This document shows positions 52,750 through 62,228 of a DNA stretch of 64,000 nt, in pieces. The stretch's first letter is position 1, and each line of letters starts with the position of its first letter. The notes below the pieces were generated by a model. That model was not told the origin of the DNA and did no database searches. It worked only from the letters and a program-made list of their open reading frames with translations. A program made the position numbers and the translations under genes. The stretch is from Edwardsiella anguillarum (GTDB lineage: Bacteria > Pseudomonadota > Gammaproteobacteria > Enterobacterales > Enterobacteriaceae): NCBI RefSeq assembly GCF_008801815.1, contig NZ_VZOX01000009.1, one strand, 5' to 3'.

Positions 52750-53074
52750 AGGGCACCTTTTACAAAACGGGAAACTGAACGAAAAGCGGGTTCGGCGCCG
52801 GTGATGACCCATTGGCTCCCGGCTCTCCTGCGAAGGAGCCTACCGCGCCGATTGATTTTTCGAATAATAAAATAAGTTTTCATAGATAGCCAGCCTGCAG
52901 ACAACATTTCACCTATTGTTGGTGATAATAATCACAAATCAGGAGGTTTTAATTTGCGGAGAAAAATAATTTTTTTACACTCTCCAGTGTGGTTCATATT
53001 ATCAACAAAATACTTAAATCAGTGATGATGAGACCGGCAGTGCCCTTTGCATTGTAGGTCCAATAGGGGGAAAT
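52750..53074. promoter_or_regulatory. nagB/nagE divergent regulatory region with CRP and NagC-like boxes
   Basis: A 325-base AT-rich gap. A strong CRP site (GGTGA-TAATAA-TCACA, 52921-52936) is flanked by two AT-rich candidates for NagC operators: one near 52855-52876 (TTTTTCGAATAATAAAATAA) and one near 52946-52970 (TTTTAATTTGCG then AAAAATAA). Their centres are about 90 bases apart. In E. coli two NagC operators about nine turns apart loop the nagE-nagB region with CRP between them, so the layout fits. The NagC boxes are assigned by resemblance only. Confidence 0.6.
52921..52936. promoter_or_regulatory. CRP site
   Basis: GGTGA-N6-TCACA matches TGTGA-N6-TCACA at 9 of 10 fixed positions. It lies midway in the nagB-nagE gap, where E. 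coli also has a CRP site activating both directions. Confidence 0.75.
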
Positions 53075-55099
53075 GTGAGTATTCTCGGTTATTTGCAAAA
53101 GGTAGGCCGCGCGCTGATGGTGCCGGTAGCGACGCTACCGGCCGCAGCAATACTAATGGGTGTCGGTTATTGGATCGACCCGGTCGGCTGGGGAGGAGAC
53201 AACGCGCTGGCGGCGTTCTTCATCAAGTCGGGCTCAGCCATCATCGATAATATGTCGGTGTTGTTTGCCATTGGTGTTGCGTATGGTATGTCCAAAGATA
53301 AAGACGGCGCGGCGGCGCTGGCCGGCTTTGTCGGTTTCTTGGTGGTGACCACCCTGTGTTCACCCGCCGCGGTGGCGATGATCCAGAAGATTCCTGTGGA
53401 TCAGGTTCCTGCCGCCTTCGGTAAGATCAATAACCAGTTTATCGGTATCCTGGTCGGTATCATCTCGGCCGAGCTGTATAACCGCTATAGCAGCGTTGAG
53501 CTGCCCAAGGCGCTCTCCTTCTTCAGCGGCCGCCGTCTGGTTCCGATCCTGACCTCGTTCCTGATGATCATTCTGGCCTTTATCCTGATGTATATCTGGC
53601 CGGTGATCTTTAACGGTCTGGTGAACTTCGGTGAGCATATCCAGAAGCTGGGCTCCGTGGGGGCCGGTGTGTATGCCTTCTTTAACCGTCTGCTGATCCC
53701 GGTCGGTCTGCACCACGCCCTGAACTCCGTGTTCTGGTTTGACGTCGCCGGCATTAACGATATTCCGAACTTCCTGGGCGGCGCCCAGTCCATCGAGAGC
53801 GGTAAGGCGGTGGTCGGTATCACCGGTCGCTATCAGGCAGGCTTCTTCCCGATCATGATGTTCGGTCTGCCGGGTGCGGCGCTGGCCATCTACCACTGCG
53901 CCCGTCCGGAGAACAAGGCGAAGGTCGCCGGTATCATGTTGGCCGCCGCGTTTGCCGCCTTCTTTACCGGGATCACCGAGCCGCTGGAGTTCTCCTTCAT
54001 GTTCGTGGCGCCGGTGCTGTACGTGCTGCACGCCATCCTGACCGGTATCTCCGTCTTTATCGCGGCCAGCATGCACTGGATCTCCGGCTTCGGCTTCAGC
54101 GCCGGCCTGGTGGATATGGCGCTGCAGTCCCGTAACCCGCTGGCGACGCACTGGTATATGCTGATCCCGCAGGGGCTGGTCTTCTTCGTTATCTACTACG
54201 TGGTGTTCCGTTTCACCATCACCAAATTCAACCTGATGACGCCGGGGCGTGAGCTGAGCGGCGCGGGTGAAGAGGCCGATGGCAACGATGAAGATCTGGA
54301 TCTGACCAAAGACGCGGACGTCAGCGAGCTGGCTCGCCAGTATATCGCCTGCGTCGGCGGCTCCGCCAACCTGACCGGTATCGATGCCTGTATCACCCGT
54401 CTGCGTCTGACGGTGAAGGACTCTTCGCTGGTCAACGAAGCGATGGCCAAGAAGCTGGGCGCCTCCGGCGTGATCCGCCTGAACAAGACCAGCGTACAGA
54501 TCATCGTCGGCTTCGTGGCCGAGAAGATCGCCAACGCGATGCGCACGGCGGGCACGGTACCTGCCGCCGCGGCAAGCGCCGCCGCCCCGACCGCGCCCGC
54601 GGCGAAGGCCCAGGCGACGCCAAACGCCGCCGCCGGCGTCCACTCGACGCTGGTATCACCGATCACCGGTGAGGTGGTGGCCTTGAGCGAGGTGCCGGAC
54701 GAGGCGTTTGCCAGCAAAGCCGTCGGCGACGGTCTGGCGGTGCGTCCGACGGATAAGATGGTCGTGGCGCCGGCCAACGGCACCGTGGTGAAGATTTTCA
54801 ACACCAACCACGCCTTCTGTCTGGAGAGCGATGACGGTGTGGAAGTGGTGGTGCACATGGGGATCGATACCGTGGCGCTGAACGGGCAGGGCTTTAAGCG
54901 CCTGGTGGAAGAGGGAGATGTGGTGAAGGTCGGCCAGCCGGTGCTGGAGATGGATCTGGATTACCTGAACGCCCATGCGCGCTCCATGATAAGCCCGGTG
55001 GTGGTCAGCAATATCGATGACTTTGGCGGCGTGGGGGCGTTGGCCTCCGGTCAGGTGGTCGCCGGTCAGAGCAAGCTGTATACCCTTCTGAACAAGTAA
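53075..55099 (+). CDS. nagE: NagE, N-acetylglucosamine PTS permease EIICBA
   Basis: A 674-residue fused PTS transporter that imports GlcNAc as GlcNAc-6-P. The order is EIIC membrane domain (about 1-390, with FGLPGAALAIY and GITEPLEFSFMF), EIIB (about 410-480, phosphorylated Cys439 in IDACITRLRL), an Ala/Pro linker and EIIA (about 525-674, His594 in VVVHMGIDTV). The start is a GTG at 53075, preceded by AGGGGGAA; it gives MSILGYLQKVGRALM, which aligns with other NagE. It is divergent from nagBA. Confidence 0.96.
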   Translation: MSILGYLQKVGRALMVPVATLPAAAILMGVGYWIDPVGWGGDNALAAFFIKSGSAIIDNMSVLFAIGVAYGMSKDKDGAAALAGFVGFLVVTTLCSPAAVAMIQKIPVDQVPAAFGKINNQFIGILVGIISAELYNRYSSVELPKALSFFSGRRLVPILTSFLMIILAFILMYIWPVIFNGLVNFGEHIQKLGSVGAGVYAFFNRLLIPVGLHHALNSVFWFDVAGINDIPNFLGGAQSIESGKAVVGITGRYQAGFFPIMMFGLPGAALAIYHCARPENKAKVAGIMLAAAFAAFFTGITEPLEFSFMFVAPVLYVLHAILTGISVFIAASMHWISGFGFSAGLVDMALQSRNPLATHWYMLIPQGLVFFVIYYVVFRFTITKFNLMTPGRELSGAGEEADGNDEDLDLTKDADVSELARQYIACVGGSANLTGIDACITRLRLTVKDSSLVNEAMAKKLGASGVIRLNKTSVQIIVGFVAEKIANAMRTAGTVPAAAASAAAPTAPAAKAQATPNAAAGVHSTLVSPITGEVVALSEVPDEAFASKAVGDGLAVRPTDKMVVAPANGTVVKIFNTNHAFCLESDDGVEVVVHMGIDTVALNGQGFKRLVEEGDVVKVGQPVLEMDLDYLNAHARSMISPVVVSNIDDFGGVGALASGQVVAGQSKLYTLLNK

Positions 55100-55128
55100 C
55101 GCCGCCGTCATACGGTTGCGTCACGCGG

Positions 55129-55160
55129 CGGGGGGCCCGAGAGGGCCCCCCGTTTTTTTT
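55129..55160 (+). terminator. Rho-independent terminator after nagE
   Basis: A 10-bp GC stem (CGGGGGGCCC / GGGCCCCCCG) with a GAGA tetraloop is followed by eight T residues, 29 bases after the nagE stop. Confidence 0.95.
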
Positions 55161-55326
55161 ATTGTCCGGAGCCGGGGGAGGGCGCGGCGCGGCGCGCTTA
55201 TCCGCTACTTCCGCGGAGATCACAAAAAAAACGTCGGTATTTTACCGATAGAACGGTTGTTTCCGCCCGAGGGTTGTTAGATCATGGAACGATGAGAACG
55301 CGTTTTTTGGCATAGAGGAACAGAAG

Positions 55327-56994
55327 ATGAGTGAGGCTGAAGCCCGCCCAACCAACTTTATCCGTCAGATCATTGATGAAGATCTGGCGTCCGGTAAACA
55401 CACCAGCGTGCATACCCGTTTCCCGCCGGAGCCAAACGGCTACCTGCACATTGGCCACGCCAAGTCCATCTGTCTGAATTTCGGCATCGCCAGAGACTAT
55501 CAAGGGCTGTGCAACCTGCGCTTCGATGATACCAACCCGGTCAAAGAAGACATCGAATACGTTGAGTCCATCAAGCGTGACGTACAGTGGCTGGGCTTCG
55601 AGTGGAGCGGCGCGGTGCGTTACTCCTCTGACTATTTCGATCAGCTGCATCAGTACGCCCTGGAGCTGATCGGCAAAGGGCTGGCCTATGTGGATGAGCT
55701 GAGCGCCGAGCAGATCCGCGAATACCGCGGCACCCTGACCTCGCCCGGGAAAAATAGCCCGTTCCGCGACCGCAGCGTGGAGGAGAACCTGGCGCTGTTC
55801 GAAAAAATGCGTCTGGGCGAGTTCGCCGAAGGCAGCGCCTGCCTGCGCGCCAAGATCGATATGGCGTCGCCGTTTATCGTGATGCGCGACCCGGTGCTGT
55901 ATCGGATTAAGTTTGCCGATCACCACCAGACCGGCAATAAGTGGTGCATCTACCCGATGTACGACTTTACCCACTGCATCTCCGATGCGCTGGAGGGCAT
56001 CACGCACTCCCTGTGCACCCTGGAGTTCCAGGACAACCGTCGCCTGTACGACTGGGTGCTGGATAATATCTCGATTCCGTGCCATCCGCGTCAGTATGAA
56101 TTTTCGCGCCTGAACCTGGAATACGCCATCATGTCCAAGCGTAAGCTGAACCTGCTGGTGAGCGAGAAGATTGTCGAGGGCTGGGACGATCCGCGTATGC
56201 CGACCATTTCGGGTCTGCGCCGCCGCGGCTATAGCGCCGCCGCCGTGCGCGAGTTCTGCCGTCGTATCGGGGTGACTAAGCAGGACAACAACGTCGAGAT
56301 GGCGGCGCTGGAGTCCTGTATCCGCGACGATCTCAATGAAAACGCCCCGCGCGCGATGGCGGTGCTGGATCCGGTGCGCCTGGTGATCGAAAACCTGCCG
56401 GCCGACAGCGTACAGCTGCTGACCATGCCGAACCACCCGAGCAATCCGGAGATGGGCAGCCGTGAGGTGCCGTTCGCCCGCGAACTGTACATCGATCGCG
56501 CCGACTTCCGCGAAGAGGCCAACAAACAGTACAAGCGTCTGGTGCTGGGCAAAGAGGTGCGTCTGCGCAACGCCTACGTGATCCGCGCCGAGCGCGTAGA
56601 GAAAGACGCCGACGGCGAGATCACCACCATTTACTGCAGCTACGATGCGGACACCCTGAGCAAGGATCCGGCGGATGGCCGCAAGGTGAAAGGGGTGATC
56701 CACTGGGTGTCCGCCAGCCATGCGCTGCCGGCGGAGTTCCGCCTATACGATCGCCTGTTCAGCGTGGCGAACCCGGGGGCGGCGGAGGATTTCCTCTCCA
56801 CCATTAACCCTGAGTCTCTGGTTATTCGTCGCGGTTTCGTCGAGCCGACGCTGGCCGCAGCGGTGCCGGGGGTGACCTACCAGTTTGAGCGTGAGGGCTA
56901 CTTCTGCGCCGACAGTCGCTACTCCTCCGTCGAACATCTGGTGTTTAACCGCACCGTTGGCCTGCGCGATACCTGGGCCAAAGCGGCGCTCTGA
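55327..56994 (+). CDS. glnS: GlnS, glutaminyl-tRNA synthetase
   Basis: A 555-residue class I synthetase, close to the 554 residues of E. coli GlnS. The HIGH motif lies in PPEPNGYLHIGHA and the KMSKS equivalent is MSKRKL. The two C-terminal beta-barrel anticodon-binding domains follow (REVPFARELYIDRADF). It charges the four tRNA-Gln encoded at 44961-45489. GAGGAACAG lies before the ATG. Confidence 0.98.
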   Translation: MSEAEARPTNFIRQIIDEDLASGKHTSVHTRFPPEPNGYLHIGHAKSICLNFGIARDYQGLCNLRFDDTNPVKEDIEYVESIKRDVQWLGFEWSGAVRYSSDYFDQLHQYALELIGKGLAYVDELSAEQIREYRGTLTSPGKNSPFRDRSVEENLALFEKMRLGEFAEGSACLRAKIDMASPFIVMRDPVLYRIKFADHHQTGNKWCIYPMYDFTHCISDALEGITHSLCTLEFQDNRRLYDWVLDNISIPCHPRQYEFSRLNLEYAIMSKRKLNLLVSEKIVEGWDDPRMPTISGLRRRGYSAAAVREFCRRIGVTKQDNNVEMAALESCIRDDLNENAPRAMAVLDPVRLVIENLPADSVQLLTMPNHPSNPEMGSREVPFARELYIDRADFREEANKQYKRLVLGKEVRLRNAYVIRAERVEKDADGEITTIYCSYDADTLSKDPADGRKVKGVIHWVSASHALPAEFRLYDRLFSVANPGAAEDFLSTINPESLVIRRGFVEPTLAAAVPGVTYQFEREGYFCADSRYSSVEHLVFNRTVGLRDTWAKAAL

Positions 56995-57038
56995 ACGACA
57001 CGGCGCACGGCGTAGTACGCCGGTAGAGTGCCAATATC

Positions 57039-57072
57039 AACGCCACGGGCCGCCGGTCCGTGGCGTTTTTTT
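57039..57072 (+). terminator. Rho-independent terminator after glnS
   Basis: A 10-bp perfect stem (AACGCCACGG / CCGTGGCGTT) with a 9-base loop runs into a seven-T tract, about 45 bases after the glnS stop. Confidence 0.95.
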
Positions 57073-57556
57073 GTCTGCGCTGGCGGGATGCTTCCCGGGT
57101 CGGCGCGCCCTCTTTCGCGGCGGCGTATGCCCACTCTGGCGCGGTGTGGGTCAGGAGATAGGAGATGATGACTTCGCGTTGCAAATTAATAAGGTGTTGT
57201 AATGTAATAATTATTCATTAATGAAGTAAGTCCCCCCGCGCTCCCCGCCGTAAGCTTCCCCAATATCACTAATGGTATTACAAATATATCTCTGTTTTTT
57301 AATGGTATTTTTCATTAATAATGCCAATTATACCGCAATGTAACTAAATATAAGAATATGTGCACTCGGTCAAAAATTGATACATCTTTTTTACTTTTCA
57401 TTTGATAATTCGCGTCGCGAAAAATAGTCTAGTAGTGCAGTAAGTGAACGGGATTTTACCCGGACACCCAATAACTTTTACCCCTGTGGGGATATTGGCG
57501 ACCTGGTCGGGCGCTGCTCCGCCAGCCGCATTTTTCAGTCAAAGAGGAATTTTTCT
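57073..57556. promoter_or_regulatory. chiP upstream region and leader
   Basis: A 484-base gap with no gene recognised. The middle (57190-57430) is AT-rich and should hold the chiP promoter; in E. coli NagC represses it. The last 130 bases form the probable mRNA leader, which ends in a ChiX-complementary Shine-Dalgarno segment (57538-57552). Confidence 0.55.
57538..57552 (+). promoter_or_regulatory. ChiX sRNA target overlapping the chiP ribosome-binding site
   Basis: GTCAAAGAGGAATTT includes the Shine-Dalgarno AGAGGA and is the exact reverse complement of AAATTCCTCTTTGAC in E. coli/Salmonella ChiX as I recall it. ChiX normally blocks chiP translation until chitobiose-induced decoy RNA removes it. 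This 15-nt identity strongly suggests the same control here; the chiX gene is not in the window. Confidence 0.8.
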
Positions 57557-58954
57557 ATGGTTACGCATCGTGCTAAGCGCAGCGTGCTGGCGCTCGCTGT
57601 TGCCGCAGCAACGCTGGGCAGCGGCTTCATGGCGCCCTCACAGGCGCAGGCTGAAGGGTTCATCGACGATTCAACCATGACCGGTGGGATCTACTACTGG
57701 CAGCGCGAGCGCGATCGCAAGGATGTGGAGACCGGTCAGTATAAGACCAACCTGTCTCACTCCACCTGGAACGCTAGCCTCGACTTCTCCTCCGGCTACG
57801 CCGCCGACTTTATCGGTCTGGACGTCGGCGCCTTCACCGCCATTGAGATGGCCGAATCGGCGGAGAGCAGCCACCCGAACGAAATCGCCTTCTCCTCCAT
57901 CAACAAGGGCTACGACGAAAACTACAGCGGCGATAAGAGCGGCATCAGCCTGTACAAGGCGGCGGCCAAGCTGAAGATGGGGCCGATGTGGGCGCGTGTC
58001 GGCTGGATCCAGCCGACCGGCCAGACCCTGATCGCCCCGCACTGGAGCTTCATGCCGGGCACCTATCAGGGGGTTGAGACCGGCGCCAACTTTGACTTTG
58101 ATAGCGCCGGTGCGCTGAGCTTCTCCTATATGTGGACCGACCGCTATAAGGCGCCGTGGCATCTGGAAATGGACAAGTTCTACCAGGGCGGCCTGGGCGA
58201 TAACCGCGGGGAGGAGGTCTCCTACCTGCACTCCCTGGGCGGGAAATATGACTTCAAGAACGGCCTGGTGCTGGAAGCGGCCTTTGGTCAGGCCCAGGGC
58301 TTTATGAATCAGTACTTCGCCAAGGGGACCTACAAGTTTGACGTCGCCGGCAGCCCGCTGACCACCAGCTACCAGTTCTACGGCGCGCACGATCGCGTCT
58401 CCGACGCCAACAGCAGCGCCAATATCTATGACGGCACTGCCTGGCTGCAGGCGCTGACCTTCGGCTACAAGGCCGGTCAGTTCGATCTGCGTCTGGAAGG
58501 CACCTGGGTGAAGGCGGAAGGCAAGCAGGGCTACTTCCTGCAGCGTATGACGCCGGCCTACGCCTCCTCCAACGGTCGCCTGGATATCTGGTGGGATAAC
58601 CGCTCCGATTTCAACGCCAACGGGGAAAAGGCCGTCTTTGCCGGCGTGATGTATGACCTGAGCAAGTGGAATATGCCGGGCTGGGGCGTCGGTGCCTCCT
58701 ATGTCTATGCCTGGGATGCCAAGCCGAACAGCACCTGGGCTGACCAGAGCGAGCGGGTTAAAGAGAGCGCCTACAGTCTGGATGCGATGTACGTGATTCA
58801 GGACGGTCGCGCCAAGGGCACCCTGTTTAAGCTGCACTACACCCAGTATGACAACCACTCCGACAACCCGAGCTGGGGCGGCGGCTACAACAACATGTTC
58901 CAGGATGAGCGCGACGTGAAGTTTATCGTTATCGCCCCGTTCACCGTGTTCTGA
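57557..58954 (+). CDS. chiP: ChiP, chitoporin (OprD-type porin)
   Basis: A 465-residue outer-membrane porin for chitooligosaccharides, homologous to E. coli ChiP (YbfM). A signal peptide of about 32 residues ends at SQAQA, and the protein ends in Phe (FTVF), as outer-membrane barrels do. The mature part has the alternating aromatic strands of OprD-family barrels (STMTGGIYYWQRERD at the start, DVKFIVIAPF at the end). It heads chiP-chiQ-chb. The ATG follows AAAGAGGAA, which is the ChiX target. Confidence 0.95.
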   Translation: MVTHRAKRSVLALAVAAATLGSGFMAPSQAQAEGFIDDSTMTGGIYYWQRERDRKDVETGQYKTNLSHSTWNASLDFSSGYAADFIGLDVGAFTAIEMAESAESSHPNEIAFSSINKGYDENYSGDKSGISLYKAAAKLKMGPMWARVGWIQPTGQTLIAPHWSFMPGTYQGVETGANFDFDSAGALSFSYMWTDRYKAPWHLEMDKFYQGGLGDNRGEEVSYLHSLGGKYDFKNGLVLEAAFGQAQGFMNQYFAKGTYKFDVAGSPLTTSYQFYGAHDRVSDANSSANIYDGTAWLQALTFGYKAGQFDLRLEGTWVKAEGKQGYFLQRMTPAYASSNGRLDIWWDNRSDFNANGEKAVFAGVMYDLSKWNMPGWGVGASYVYAWDAKPNSTWADQSERVKESAYSLDAMYVIQDGRAKGTLFKLHYTQYDNHSDNPSWGGGYNNMFQDERDVKFIVIAPFTVF

Positions 58955-59011
58955 GTTATCGCCCCCTCCGCACGCGCGGAGGGGCGCTAAGCGAATCAAG
59001 GGAGAGAGAAT

Positions 59012-59344
59012 ATGAAAGCGATTCTGGGTGTGGCCATGGCCGCCATCGTACTGACCGGCTGCGCGCAGCCGAGCGCGCCGTCCCAGGACGGCCAGCTGCT
59101 GAAGCAGGCCTACGGCAAGTGTATTCAGGATGCCGACGGCAAACATGACAAGGTCGCCTCCTGCCAGACCATTCTGGAGGTGATGAAGCAGAGCAAGGCA
59201 CACGCCGCGTTCGCGCAGAAAGAGAGCGTGAGCGTGCTGAATTACCAGCAGTGTATTGAGGCGGCGATGAGCGGCGCCGGTGACAACTATACGGCCCGCT
59301 GCGGCAAACTGTGGCAGGAAATCCGCGCCAGTAACGCGAACTGA
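59012..59344 (+). CDS. chiQ: ChiQ, small outer-membrane lipoprotein
   Basis: A 110-residue lipoprotein with a lipobox at Cys17 (VLTGC), orthologous to E. coli ChiQ (YbfN). Shared features include LKQAYGKCI, ASCQTILEVMK, the FAQKESVSVLNYQQC stretch and WQEIR near the end. Four further cysteines may form two disulfides. Its role in chitooligosaccharide uptake is not known. It follows chiP by 57 bases and precedes chb by 15. Confidence 0.92.
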   Translation: MKAILGVAMAAIVLTGCAQPSAPSQDGQLLKQAYGKCIQDADGKHDKVASCQTILEVMKQSKAHAAFAQKESVSVLNYQQCIEAAMSGAGDNYTARCGKLWQEIRASNAN

Positions 59345-59359
59345 GAAAAGGGAAGCGAG

Positions 59360-62029
59360 ATGATGAAAGGATATAAACTGAGCGTAGTCGCCACGGCACT
59401 GGGTATGCTGGGCGTTTCCGGCGTAGCGCAGGCCGATCAGCAGCTGGTGGACAGCATCAGCAGCCAGGTGAAGGTGAACTACGCCGTCACCGACAACCGC
59501 GGCGCGGAGAACGGCGTCAACTGTGCGGCGCTGGGCGCCGACTGGGCCTCCTGCAACCAGGCGGTGATCAGCCTGACCAACGATGGCAGCGCCATCGAGG
59601 GGAAAGACTGGGCCATCTACTTCCATAACATCCGTCAGATCCTGAAGAGCGGCAACGATCAGTTCAAGATCACCTTCGTAACCGGCGATCTGCACAAGAT
59701 TGAGCCGACGGATAAATTCAAGGGCTTTGCCGCGGGTGAGCGCATCGAGATCCCCATCGTCGGCGAATACTGGCAGCTGTTCGAAAGCGACGTGATGCCG
59801 CGCTGGTACGTGACCTCGCCGGACGCCAAGCCGAAGGTGATCGCCAATACCGATACCGAAGATCTGCGTCAGTTCGTGACGCCGTTTGCCGGCGACCTGT
59901 GGAAGCGCATCAAGGATGATAAAAACGTTCTGATGACGCCGGAGAACCGCTTTGCCAAGAACGCCGATGTGAAGACCCTGCCGGCGGCTAGCCTGCGCGG
60001 CCAGATTATGCCGACGCCGCTGACGCTGAAAGTGCATCAGCAGGACGCCGATCTGGCGCGCGGCGTTAGCCTGGATCTGACGGTGCTGAACACCGCCAGC
60101 GCCGATGTTATCAAGCAGCGTCTGGGCCAGCTGGGCGTGAAGCAGGCCCAGAAGGGCTACCCGATCAAGACACAGATCGCCACCAAAGCCTTTAAAGGCG
60201 ATATGGCGGTACCGGGCGCATACCAGCTGAAGATCGGCACCAAGGGCGCGGAGGTGACCGGTTACGATCAGGCCGGGGTGTTCTACGGTCTGCAGTCTAT
60301 CCTGTCGCTGCTGCCGGCCAACGGCAGCGCCAAGATCGCCACGCTGGACGCCGAAGATGCGCCGCGTTTCCAGTACCGCGGCATTGAGCTGGACGTGGGG
60401 CGTAACTTCCACTCCCTGGCCTCCATCGAGCGCCTGCTGGATCAGATGGCAGCGTACAAGCTGAACAAGTTCCACTTCCATCTGACCGACGATGAGGGCT
60501 GGCGCATTGAGATCCCGGGCCTGCCGGAGCTGACCGAGGTCGGCGGCAAGCGCTGCCATGATCTGAGCGAACAGCAGTGTCTGTTGCCGCAGCTGGGCTC
60601 TGGCCCGGACAGCAACAACAACGGCAGCGGTTACTTTACTCGCGCCGACTATATCAAGCTGCTGAAGTATGCCCAGGCGCGCCACATTGAGGTGATCCCG
60701 GAGATCGACATGCCGGCCCACGCCCGTGCGGCGGTGGTGGCGATGGAGGCGCGTTATAACAAGCTGAAGGCCGCCGGTGACGAGAAGGGCGCCAACGAGT
60801 ACCGCCTGCTGGATCCGACCGATGACTCCAACACCACCTCGGTGCAGTTCTACGATCGTCACAGCTACCTCAACCCGTGCCTGGACTCATCCAAGCGCTT
60901 TGTCGACAAAGTGATCGGCGAGATGGCCCAGATGCACCGCGAAGCCGGCCAGCCGCTCACCACCTGGCACTTCGGCGGCGATGAGGCGAAGAACATCCGC
61001 TTAGGGCCGGGCTACACCGACGTGAACAAGCCGGAGCCGGGCAAGGGGATGATCGACCTGAGCAAAGAGGACAAGCCGTGGGCGAAGTCTCAGATGTGCC
61101 AGGCGATGATCAAAGAGGGCAAGGTGGCCGATATGGAGCACCTGCCGAGCTACTTCGCGGTCGAAGTCAGCAAGATGGTCAAGGATCACGGCATCGGCAA
61201 GATGCAGGCCTGGCAGGATGGCCTGAAGGATGCCAAGGATGCCAAGGCATTCGCGACGCCGCGCGTCGGGGTGAACTTCTGGGATACCCTGTACTGGGGC
61301 GGCTTTGACTCGGCCAACGACTGGGCCAACAAGGGCTATGAGGTGGTGATCTCCAACCCGGATTACGTCTATATGGACTTCCCGTATGAGGTCAATCCGC
61401 AGGAGAACGGCTACTACTGGGGCACTCGCTTCAGCGATGAGCGCAAGATCTTTGCCTTCGCGCCGGACAACCTGCCGCAGAACGCCGAAACGTCGGTCGA
61501 TCGCGACGGTAACTACTTCAGCGCCAAGAGCGACAAGCCGTGGCCGGGCGCCTATGGCCTCTCTGCTCAGCTGTGGAGCGAAGTGGTGCGCACCGATGAG
61601 ATGATGGAGTACAAGATCTATCCGCGCATCATGGCCGTCGCCGAGCGTGCCTGGCATCAGGCGGGCTGGGAACAGCCGTATCAGGCCGGGCGTGAATACA
61701 AGGGCGGCGAAACCCATCTGGTCGATCAGCAGGCTCTGCTGAAGGATTGGCAGCGTTTCGCCAACCTGATGGGGCAGCGTGAGCTGGCCAAGATGGATAA
61801 GTCTGGCGTGGCCTATCGCGTACCGCAGCCGGGCGCCCGCGTAGTGAACGGCAAGCTGGAGACCAACGTCGCGATGCCGGGCCTGATCGTGGAGTACTCC
61901 GTCGACGGCGGTAAGCAGTGGCAGCGCTATGATGCCAAGGCGAAGCCGAGCGTGAGCGGCGAGGTTCAGGTGCGTACCGCGTCGCCGGACGGCAAGCGCT
62001 TTAGCCGCGTGGAGTCCGTCAAATCCTGA
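59360..62029 (+). CDS. chb: Chitobiase, beta-N-acetylhexosaminidase (GH20)
   Basis: An 889-residue secreted GH20 enzyme similar to Serratia chitobiase (885 residues). It releases GlcNAc from the non-reducing end of chitobiose and longer chitooligosaccharides, probably in the periplasm. A signal peptide ends near VAQA (residue 25). An N-terminal carbohydrate-binding-like domain, the GH20b domain, the TIM barrel with the catalytic pair Asp541-Glu542 (FGGDEAKN) and a C-terminal beta domain follow. ATGs at codons 1 and 2 are both possible. E. coli lacks the gene here; in Serratia a chitobiase gene likewise follows chiPQ. Confidence 0.94.
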   Translation: MMKGYKLSVVATALGMLGVSGVAQADQQLVDSISSQVKVNYAVTDNRGAENGVNCAALGADWASCNQAVISLTNDGSAIEGKDWAIYFHNIRQILKSGNDQFKITFVTGDLHKIEPTDKFKGFAAGERIEIPIVGEYWQLFESDVMPRWYVTSPDAKPKVIANTDTEDLRQFVTPFAGDLWKRIKDDKNVLMTPENRFAKNADVKTLPAASLRGQIMPTPLTLKVHQQDADLARGVSLDLTVLNTASADVIKQRLGQLGVKQAQKGYPIKTQIATKAFKGDMAVPGAYQLKIGTKGAEVTGYDQAGVFYGLQSILSLLPANGSAKIATLDAEDAPRFQYRGIELDVGRNFHSLASIERLLDQMAAYKLNKFHFHLTDDEGWRIEIPGLPELTEVGGKRCHDLSEQQCLLPQLGSGPDSNNNGSGYFTRADYIKLLKYAQARHIEVIPEIDMPAHARAAVVAMEARYNKLKAAGDEKGANEYRLLDPTDDSNTTSVQFYDRHSYLNPCLDSSKRFVDKVIGEMAQMHREAGQPLTTWHFGGDEAKNIRLGPGYTDVNKPEPGKGMIDLSKEDKPWAKSQMCQAMIKEGKVADMEHLPSYFAVEVSKMVKDHGIGKMQAWQDGLKDAKDAKAFATPRVGVNFWDTLYWGGFDSANDWANKGYEVVISNPDYVYMDFPYEVNPQENGYYWGTRFSDERKIFAFAPDNLPQNAETSVDRDGNYFSAKSDKPWPGAYGLSAQLWSEVVRTDEMMEYKIYPRIMAVAERAWHQAGWEQPYQAGREYKGGETHLVDQQALLKDWQRFANLMGQRELAKMDKSGVAYRVPQPGARVVNGKLETNVAMPGLIVEYSVDGGKQWQRYDAKAKPSVSGEVQVRTASPDGKRFSRVESVKS

Positions 62030-62146
62030 CGGGATTTTACCCTCATTTTCCCCCGCCTCGCGCGGGGGCCTTAGGATGAGCGCCCGCGGCGCGGCCTCAT
62101 CCTCTCCTTATTCCGGTTTCGATCTGAGTAGTAGTGAGCAGTAATT

Positions 62147-62174
62147 GCCCTCGGTCTGTGAGGGCTTTTTTTTT
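62147..62174 (+). terminator. Terminator after chb
   Basis: GCCCTC / GAGGGC with a 7-base loop is followed by nine T residues, about 120 bases after the chb stop. A second GC hairpin without T-run (CCCCCGC/GCGGGGG, 62050-62068) lies just after the gene. Confidence 0.85.
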
Positions 62175-62187
62175 ACCCGCGACGGGC

Positions 62188-62211
62188 AAAAAAAACGGCC
62201 CCGGTGGGCCG
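62188..62211 (-). terminator. Terminator after fur
   Basis: On the minus strand CGGCCC / GGGCCG with a four-base loop is followed by eight T residues, 18 bases after the fur stop. It faces the chb terminator, so the two operons are insulated back to back. Confidence 0.85.
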
Positions 62212-62228
62212 CTTCGCTGACGGTGGGT

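Noticed and set aside
57671..60862. A 1063-codon open frame on the minus strand across chiP, chiQ and chb
   Set aside because: It is antisense to three well-supported genes. It arises because high-GC codon bias removes stops from the opposite strand; the translation is low complexity with no motifs.
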